From Branchiostoma belcheri (Eukaryota > Chordata > Leptocardii > Amphioxiformes > Branchiostomatidae), in contig NW_017804242.1 in the NCBI RefSeq assembly GCF_001625305.1, forward strand, positions 4,408,858 through 4,472,857: a stretch of 64,000 nt of DNA. Reading direction: 5' to 3'. The notes under the pieces were generated by a model. That model was not told where the DNA came from. It was given only the letters and a program-made list of their open reading frames with translations, and did no database searches. Both the position numbers and the translations under genes were made by a program. Positions 58,563 to 64,000 of the stretch are shown one piece after another. How positions within the stretch are numbered: position 1 is the first letter of the stretch; each line of letters begins with the position of its first letter.

Positions 58563-60335
58563 ATGGGGAACCTGTTGGGAAAAGAGGCAAGCAGGGGCGG
58601 ACTGGAGGGTGCAGGATCGTCTGTAGGGGACCTCCCGCACAGGTCCGGGCCGGCCGAACTGAGAGAGAAGGCGTTGCAAGCGTGGAAAAGGACACAGGGC
58701 AAAGGTAACCCCAGATACTTCCTATCGGAGGAAAACAAAGGTGTGTTGCTCGACCTCATAGACTCCGTGTACTCGGTCTTACAGGGGAGGCACAACCGCA
58801 ACAACATACTCCTGGTCGGCAGAAGGGGAGTCGGTAAGACAACGTTACTCTGCAGTTTGTTGGAGGCGTTGTCTGCTGTGGAGTTTGGGGGGAAACAGAT
58901 CGTATCCGTGTACGTGGACTGTGCAGAGCGGTGGGAGTTACCTTCCGAAGCCCTGTGGAGAAAGGCGAAGAGTTTGGGGCTCAAGGCCAGTGAGGAGGGG
59001 GAAGGAGAGGGTAGTGCTTCACGGGACATCAGCGTGGTGCTTGACTTGCTGTACGAGAAGTCTTACATTCCAGTCGTGGTGGTGGACGAAATCCAGGACC
59101 TGTACGTGAAGGTGGGAGAAACAGACCACGAAAGGCTGCGAAGAAGCCGTCTGTTTGTAGAACAGATTTACTCCATAGGTGAGTCGAAGAACGCCCTGGG
59201 CTGGCTCACCGGTAGCTCCCGCCTGGTCACGATTCTCGCCTTCCAACGCGACACCTTCAGTAACATCCTGGGAGGGTACGTACAATACCCGTCCCTCAAC
59301 GACACCAAGTACAACGTGCACCGCCTGTACGCACTGAGAAAGAAGGGAGAAGTGGGAAAGTTAGTGGAGACACTCACGGGTAAGCCGCCGTTCGCAGCAC
59401 AGGTGGACAGGATCTTCCACGCCACGGGGGGTGTCGTCGGGAAGATAGCCGTGTTCGTGGAGAAGAAAGGCCAGGACCGAGTCAGACTCCCGGACTGCGA
59501 GAACTTCACAGACGTCCACTGGGACATCTTGGAATGTCTGCTCTACAAGTACGCCTCCCGCCTTCCCGAGCGGGACTTCTGGGACCTTGAACCCGTCACG
59601 GAGGGAGAGCTGACGTTGTGGCTGAAGCGCTTCCCGCTCCAGGGGCCCGATCACGTCGCCATGACGGACGCCAAGGTCAAACTGGTAGATGACGAGCTGT
59701 TAGAACAAGCCGAGGGCACGTACAACCCCAACGCACAGTTCCTGGCCCACGCCCCCAAACTCCTCACATACAACAGGCACACCTTCCAAGGACTCACCTA
59801 CCAGCTGGGTCACTGCCGCGACATCAACTTCCTGTTAGAGAAAGTGCGAGACAGGGTCGACAGGATTGAACAACTCCAGCTATTCCGACACCAGGCGAAC
59901 AATCTCTTCACCTCGGTCTTGTTGGCTTTCGTGTACGTGGCGTCATACGGAGACGACGACGTGGAGTGGGGTTTCCAACCGTCACGAACATCTCAACACG
60001 ACTGTGACGAAGTTCAAGTGCAGACAAAATCAGGTTCATTCTGTCTACACATCTACGACAGTGAGGAGCTAGCAGCGATGTCAGAGCCCGTGAGTGACAA
60101 TGACCCCAACACCATGTACCTGGTAGTGTCTCCCAGGACGACTCGCACAGGTAGCACGTGGGCGTGGAGAAGTAGCAGCGGCAGGAAAAAGAGGAGGAGC
60201 CAACCAAGGGAAGACAGTGGTTCGACAAGGGATGAGCCTTCGACCCCAAGACGAAGACCGCGGCTAAGAAACAGAGACACTGATAGAGGAAGCACTCCGA
60301 GTGGATACTGTTCAGATGAGAATATGGATGAGTGA
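58563..60335 (+). CDS. P-loop ATPase with degenerate nuclease-like C-terminus (ATPase gene 1)
   Basis: 590 codons, intronless, starting at an ATG in strong Kozak context (AAGATGG). The N-terminus M-G-N-L-L-G fits an N-myristoylation site. Residues 86-94 are a Walker A loop (G-R-R-G-V-G-K-T-T). Residues 171-176 are a hydrophobic strand ending D-E (Walker B). W-L-T-G-S-S at 214-219 sits where AAA+/STAND ATPases have sensor 1. Residues 280-425 are helical and shared with gene 2. Residues 445-500 match the fold position of gene 2's nuclease, but E-x-K is lost (about I497 and D499). The last 55 residues are Ser/Arg-rich with R-K-K-R-R, a possible nuclear signal. The nearest type is an ATPase of the archaeal-ATPase/STAND kind fused to a PD-(D/E)XK domain. 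Function unknown. Defence or genome surveillance is inference. Confidence 0.9.
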   Translation: MGNLLGKEASRGGLEGAGSSVGDLPHRSGPAELREKALQAWKRTQGKGNPRYFLSEENKGVLLDLIDSVYSVLQGRHNRNNILLVGRRGVGKTTLLCSLLEALSAVEFGGKQIVSVYVDCAERWELPSEALWRKAKSLGLKASEEGEGEGSASRDISVVLDLLYEKSYIPVVVVDEIQDLYVKVGETDHERLRRSRLFVEQIYSIGESKNALGWLTGSSRLVTILAFQRDTFSNILGGYVQYPSLNDTKYNVHRLYALRKKGEVGKLVETLTGKPPFAAQVDRIFHATGGVVGKIAVFVEKKGQDRVRLPDCENFTDVHWDILECLLYKYASRLPERDFWDLEPVTEGELTLWLKRFPLQGPDHVAMTDAKVKLVDDELLEQAEGTYNPNAQFLAHAPKLLTYNRHTFQGLTYQLGHCRDINFLLEKVRDRVDRIEQLQLFRHQANNLFTSVLLAFVYVASYGDDDVEWGFQPSRTSQHDCDEVQVQTKSGSFCLHIYDSEELAAMSEPVSDNDPNTMYLVVSPRTTRTGSTWAWRSSSGRKKRRSQPREDSGSTRDEPSTPRRRPRLRNRDTDRGSTPSGYCSDENMDE

Positions 60336-60762
60336 ACTTAATGTGTGTCATAACGTCAATGTTAGGTACTTGAGAAGTTTGCGTTATCAAGTTTGTTTGA
60401 TTTTATTCAGAAACTGTTGAGAAATATTATGAGTATCATACAGAAGAGACCATCACTATATTATGTATGGAGACCATGAAGTGTGAAAAGACATGGAAGA
60501 AATGTTTGTTTTTATTTATTTATTTGTATACGCCAACACTGCCAGTACCTTTGCTTGACCGAAAATAATATAGAAGATGTTGATTGTTATGGGTGCTTTT
60601 TGTTTCACGTGTGCTTCTTTGCCACTTTGGTGATGCCTGTATTTTGTAATAGTGGAAGTGTTGAACAATAATGTTTGTGCTGTGTGTTCTATTGAGAAGT
60701 GTGAATAGAAGTCTTTTTGTTGCTGTTGTCTAAACCATTTTCGTTCTTGAAGTGTGCTTTTG

Positions 60763-60768
60763 AATAAA
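60763..60768 (+). terminator. Polyadenylation signal of ATPase gene 1
   Basis: AATAAA about 430 bases after the stop codon, followed by a GT-rich stretch. A 3' UTR of about 450 bases is implied. Confidence 0.6.
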
Positions 60769-60799
60769 TATGCGTAGAAGGGCAAAACGTGTGGCATCC

Positions 60800-62230
60800 T
60801 TAATACATGTGCATCAAGTGATTATGTAACATATGCATGGCGACATTTTCATTGCCGAAGGAGACACTATCATTAGCTTGGCATGGCGCTAGGTAAATTC
60901 ATACTCCTTTGTAGGCATACTTCCATCTCAAGTGTGTGCAACGTGTATTGTGGCTTACAAGTAATTCATACTCTAGCTATAGGTCTGTGTAAATGAAGTG
61001 AATTTAGAGGCTTCGGTCGAAGGTTGTCTTTCCCGGAGTTCGTTAGTGTGTTTGCTAGAGACTATATTTGAAATACATTACCGCTTTTGCTATGAAATAA
61101 CATGCACAACTTCAAGTCTGTCGCCCTCGGGATGCCAACAAAATCCTTGGGAGGGCGGGGCTGTACCAAATCCACATAAACTCGCTCCGCCCATCCTTTA
61201 ACTAAGGATTGAATTACATTGTCCACAAATCTAGGATATAAATAAGTCCCGTAAGTGAGGCTAACACAACACTTCAAGTCGTGCTCGTTCATTCATGATC
61301 GTGATACATGTAGTGCGACTTAAGTCTGATAACATACAAGACTATTTGACAGACAGGATGACAAAATCATTGACTATCAACTGGAACTTCCTCTAGTATG
61401 TATAAATGATCCCTCCTCCCGATTCACATGGGGCATTCCATTGTTTACTCGGCGTCCCCTGTGTATTTATCTCATCCGTCTACAGACAATGAAGGAAATG
61501 GTGTACTGCATTTGTCTTCAGGTGATTATAATGGGGTTGATCCCTAAGGATCAATCGGAATGGAATTCCTCTTGGAGATGGACGAATGTATCGCCGCTTT
61601 ACTCCCAGATCAGTGATTCTCCTTAGTCTCCACCAGACTTCTTTTGCGGGGTGAATAAATCGTAGAAATCGGCCTAAAAAGGGTATTAATTGGCCAGAGA
61701 AGATAGCCGACCAGAGAAGATAGCCGGCCAGAGAAGCTCCATTGCAGCTTCTCTGGCCGGCTATCTTCTCTGGCCAATTAATACCCTTTTTAGGCACATA
61801 AAATTATAGAACCCTTAAAGAGCTTCAGCCTAAGTCACATGGAATAGCACGCATATTTCACTTTTCCTATGCCAATACCTCCTTGCTATCAAGGACATTA
61901 TGTAGGTCACTACTAATACACAGCAAAATCTGTCGACTCTCATACGTCAGCCATTGTTTAATCCCCCCTACCGGTAGAGTGGTGCAGTCCACAACCTTAA
62001 TGCAAATGAGGGAGGCCACGCCAAGCCAAACAACAAAACATGGCGTCCTCCCGGGGCCATGTGCGGTGGGTGGACTGACAGTTCTTTGTCCTTATCATCT
62101 GCTGCTTATTTCGTTAACGGGGACCTTGTTGACCTCTGGTTGCGAGGTTTTGATATCCCAGAGCTACGCTCTAGAACTGAATCCTGCCATCGATTTTGTG
62201 TAACCGCGACCCGCCATGTTGAGCTGTTTA
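60800..62230. other. Spacer between the two ATPase genes
   Basis: Holds a GC box (GGGCGGGGC, about 61155), an octamer ATGCAAAT (62000-62007) and the hairpin at 61672-61795. No gene supported. Confidence 0.5.
61672..61795. repeat. Hairpin with an internal 17 bp duplication in one arm
   Basis: The left arm 61672-61738 pairs with 61746-61795 exactly, apart from 17 extra bases on the left. Those extra bases repeat the neighbouring 'ccagagaagatagccg' word. The loop is 7 bases. Confidence 0.95.
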
Positions 62231-62235
62231 TGTTG

Positions 62236-62242
62236 TGACTCA
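62236..62242 (+). promoter_or_regulatory. AP-1 site upstream of ATPase gene 2
   Basis: TGACTCA, about 290 bases before the main ATG and 88 before the upstream open frame. It is the consensus AP-1 site. With the octamer at 62000 it may form part of the gene's promoter. Confidence 0.35.
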
Positions 62243-62329
62243 TCGCGTCGCCCTCCCAATTACCAGGCGCAAATTATGTTAGCGACCGACACGGCAGTTT
62301 GAGTCCACCTTCCACAAGCAGCTGAACAT

Positions 62330-62467
62330 ATGGACGTTTGCCAGGATGAAACGGCGGATTTACATTTCTTCAAAACTCCAAGGACCTCTACCAGACGCCA
62401 GGCGAAGGTCAAGACCAAACATGCGGATATAACGACCAAGGGTCCTTCAGAGGACGCGGGGAATTGA
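62330..62467 (+). CDS. Upstream open reading frame of ATPase gene 2
   Basis: ATG at 62330, 45 codons, TGA at 62465-62467. It lies in a different frame from the main gene and ends 61 bases before its ATG. The peptide is hydrophilic and basic and shows protein-like composition. It could dampen translation of the ATPase frame, or be an alternative first exon. No good intron joins it to the main frame. Confidence 0.4.
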   Translation: MDVCQDETADLHFFKTPRTSTRRQAKVKTKHADITTKGPSEDAGN

Positions 62468-62528
62468 ACCACTGCCAGAACAAAGTTCATTGTTGCCAGG
62501 TATCGAGTTGCGTTTTACCCTGTCCAGA

Positions 62529-64000
62529 ATGACCTCCACGACTATCGACTTTAGGGACCAGAGACACTTCTCAGAAACTTTCTACCAGTGTTGGGAAGAA
62601 CTTCAGAATGATCCCAAAGAAAATATCGGACCATACTTCGTCTCTGACAGAAATCGGGCCAGCGTTGACACCTTAATTCATTCCATTTACTCGTTGTACA
62701 AAGGCAGGCACAATCACAATGGGGTCCTTCTCACTGGGTGGAAGTCGGTCGGTAAAACGTTTTTGATCGAGTCTCTCCGACAAGTAGTCCGGAGGAAACT
62801 AGACGATAGATTCATCACAGCGTACGTATTGTGTTCAAGTGGTCTCAAACTTCCCTCCGAAGCCTTGTATGAGGAGGTACTAAAGTGCCAACCTCTGCGG
62901 GAAAAACTGAACTCCCTCCCCGCTGAAGTACAACAGATCACACGGAGGGATATCAACGAAATGATCAGCTTTCTAGCCTCCGCTGGGAGGAGGCCAATAA
63001 TCGCCGTGGACGAGCTGCAAGAGGCTTACATCAAAACACACGAGCATAGAGACAAGCAGATACAAGGGGAAAACTTTGTCAAACAGCTGTGTGCAATAGG
63101 GGAGTCCCGGGACGCCCTGGGCTGGCTCACGGGTAGTACCCGGTCTGTTATAGCCTTGGCCTACCAACACGCAGGGTACGAAGACATCCTGGAGAAGTAC
63201 ATCCAATACCCCTCCCTCAACGACAGTAAGTACAAAGAACGCTATCTCTATACCCTCAGGAGCCCCAGTGATATACGCAAGCTTTGGGAGATCGTGAGAG
63301 AAACAGACTGGGTGCCTTCAGATAAGGATTTAATCGACATCTTCCGCACCACGGGGGGAGCGATAGGCAGACTGGTCTACCTGGCCGAGATGGGCGGGGA
63401 CTGGGAGGGGCAGAGACGCCCGCGGTTCAACACCGACCACTTCACGGACGCCCACTGGTACGTCCTGACCAGACTGATCGCCAAGTACAGCGACGTCCTG
63501 AAGAAGACCAACTCCGAGCACGACCTCTGGGACATCCAGGACATCACCGACGGGGACCTGAAGGCCTGGCTGGACGAGTACAACGAAAACTGTGACCCTG
63601 ACGACATGATCAAGGACAGCTTCAAGTACAGGCTAGTAGACAACTACCTTCTGGAGAAAGGTGAAGGCGTGTACTCACCAAACGTGCAGTACTTGTGTGA
63701 AGCACCAAACCTACTCCAGAGAAACAACAACAAATTCCTCGGCATATCTACCGACCTCGACGAAGAAAGGCCCGACTACTTCGTAGCTAAGATGGCTGAC
63801 CTCGTCACGTCGATCCCATATGACGCCTCAAAGCATATAAACGATAAAGAAGGGTATGTCCACATCATATTCCACACGGCGTTGTACATATCTAACAACA
63901 GACCAATATCAGAGCCGCAGACTGCTTCGGGTCGTGCAGACATATGCGTGGTCACAGCAAGAAAACAGGTCCAGTACATCTTCGAATTGAAACATACAAC
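62529..64000 (+). CDS. P-loop ATPase with PD-(D/E)XK nuclease motif (ATPase gene 2), cut by window end
   Basis: 490 codons are visible with no stop. The ATG has A at -3, and an in-frame TAA lies at 62430. Residues 70-77 are Walker A (G-W-K-S-V-G-K-T). Residues 157-162 are Walker B (I-I-A-V-D-E). W-L-T-G-S-T at 199-204 is the sensor-1 position. Residues 205-420 match gene 1 (for example Y-P-S-L-N-D and F-T-D-A-H-W). At the end, G-R-A-D (468-471) followed by F-E-L-K (485-488) has the D...E-x-K pattern of PD-(D/E)XK nucleases. Unlike gene 1 it lacks the myristoylation start. A possible acceptor (TTTTACCCTGTCCAG) sits just before the ATG, so an upstream 5' exon is possible. Likely an ATP-controlled DNA or RNA nuclease. 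The target is unknown. Confidence 0.88.
   Translation, partial: MTSTTIDFRDQRHFSETFYQCWEELQNDPKENIGPYFVSDRNRASVDTLIHSIYSLYKGRHNHNGVLLTGWKSVGKTFLIESLRQVVRRKLDDRFITAYVLCSSGLKLPSEALYEEVLKCQPLREKLNSLPAEVQQITRRDINEMISFLASAGRRPIIAVDELQEAYIKTHEHRDKQIQGENFVKQLCAIGESRDALGWLTGSTRSVIALAYQHAGYEDILEKYIQYPSLNDSKYKERYLYTLRSPSDIRKLWEIVRETDWVPSDKDLIDIFRTTGGAIGRLVYLAEMGGDWEGQRRPRFNTDHFTDAHWYVLTRLIAKYSDVLKKTNSEHDLWDIQDITDGDLKAWLDEYNENCDPDDMIKDSFKYRLVDNYLLEKGEGVYSPNVQYLCEAPNLLQRNNNKFLGISTDLDEERPDYFVAKMADLVTSIPYDASKHINDKEGYVHIIFHTALYISNNRPISEPQTASGRADICVVTARKQVQYIFELKHT

Noticed and set aside
58454-59029. 191-codon minus-strand frame opposite ATPase gene 1
   Set aside because: Shadow of the high-GC coding strand. 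The plus-strand product has recognisable ATPase motifs.

Overview
The window looks like nuclear DNA of a marine invertebrate animal. A lancelet (Branchiostoma) or another non-vertebrate deuterostome fits best, but this is inferred from style, not from a diagnostic gene. The signs are low gene density, tRNA-derived SINEs, CR1/L2-like LINE tails, many short inverted-repeat elements, two slightly diverged copies of a 1.1 kb block around an assembly gap, TATA/CRE/AP-1/RFX-type promoter motifs and an AATAAA signal. No bacterial operons, rRNA genes, CRISPR arrays or intact functional tRNAs were seen.

Layout. 1-5.7 kb: a diverged tandem duplication of about 2 kb. 5.8-9.0 kb: inverted-repeat elements, a MITE-like element and a full SINE. 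11.9-13.3 kb (minus strand): a large coding exon for a single-pass membrane protein with a Ser/Tyr-rich tail and a C-terminal class I PDZ ligand. 15.2-17.6 kb: a duplicated block around 20 Ns. 21.8-24.6 kb: three copies of a dispersed repeat that also occurs near 2.1, 36 and 44 kb. 30.4-31.0 kb: two tandem 0.3 kb units, each with two octamer motifs. 32.5 kb: a CpG-rich promoter-like block. 35-39 kb: weak coding-like open frames and a decayed LINE. 42.6-43.1 kb: a SINE inserted in another SINE. 46.1-47.0 kb: a LINE 3' end beside a foldback minisatellite. 47.2 kb (minus): the last coding exon of a second membrane protein. 51.8-57.9 kb: a promoter-like block, long hairpins and a 378 bp miniature LTR retrotransposon.

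58.4-64.0 kb holds the clearest genes: two tandem paralogous P-loop ATPases on the plus strand. The second, cut by the window end, carries a PD-(D/E)XK nuclease-like motif. The first has lost the equivalent residues, has a possible N-myristoylation signal and ends in a basic tail. An active ATPase-nuclease beside a catalytically degenerate, possibly membrane-anchored paralogue is the most likely undescribed protein system here.

The most unusual mobile element is the miniature LTR retrotransposon at 54.0-54.4 kb. Its two identical 133 bp LTRs each contain a tRNA-like Pol III promoter with A and B boxes, and its primer binding site matches the 3' end of tRNA-Glu. No gene set in the window forms an obvious pathway apart from the ATPase pair.
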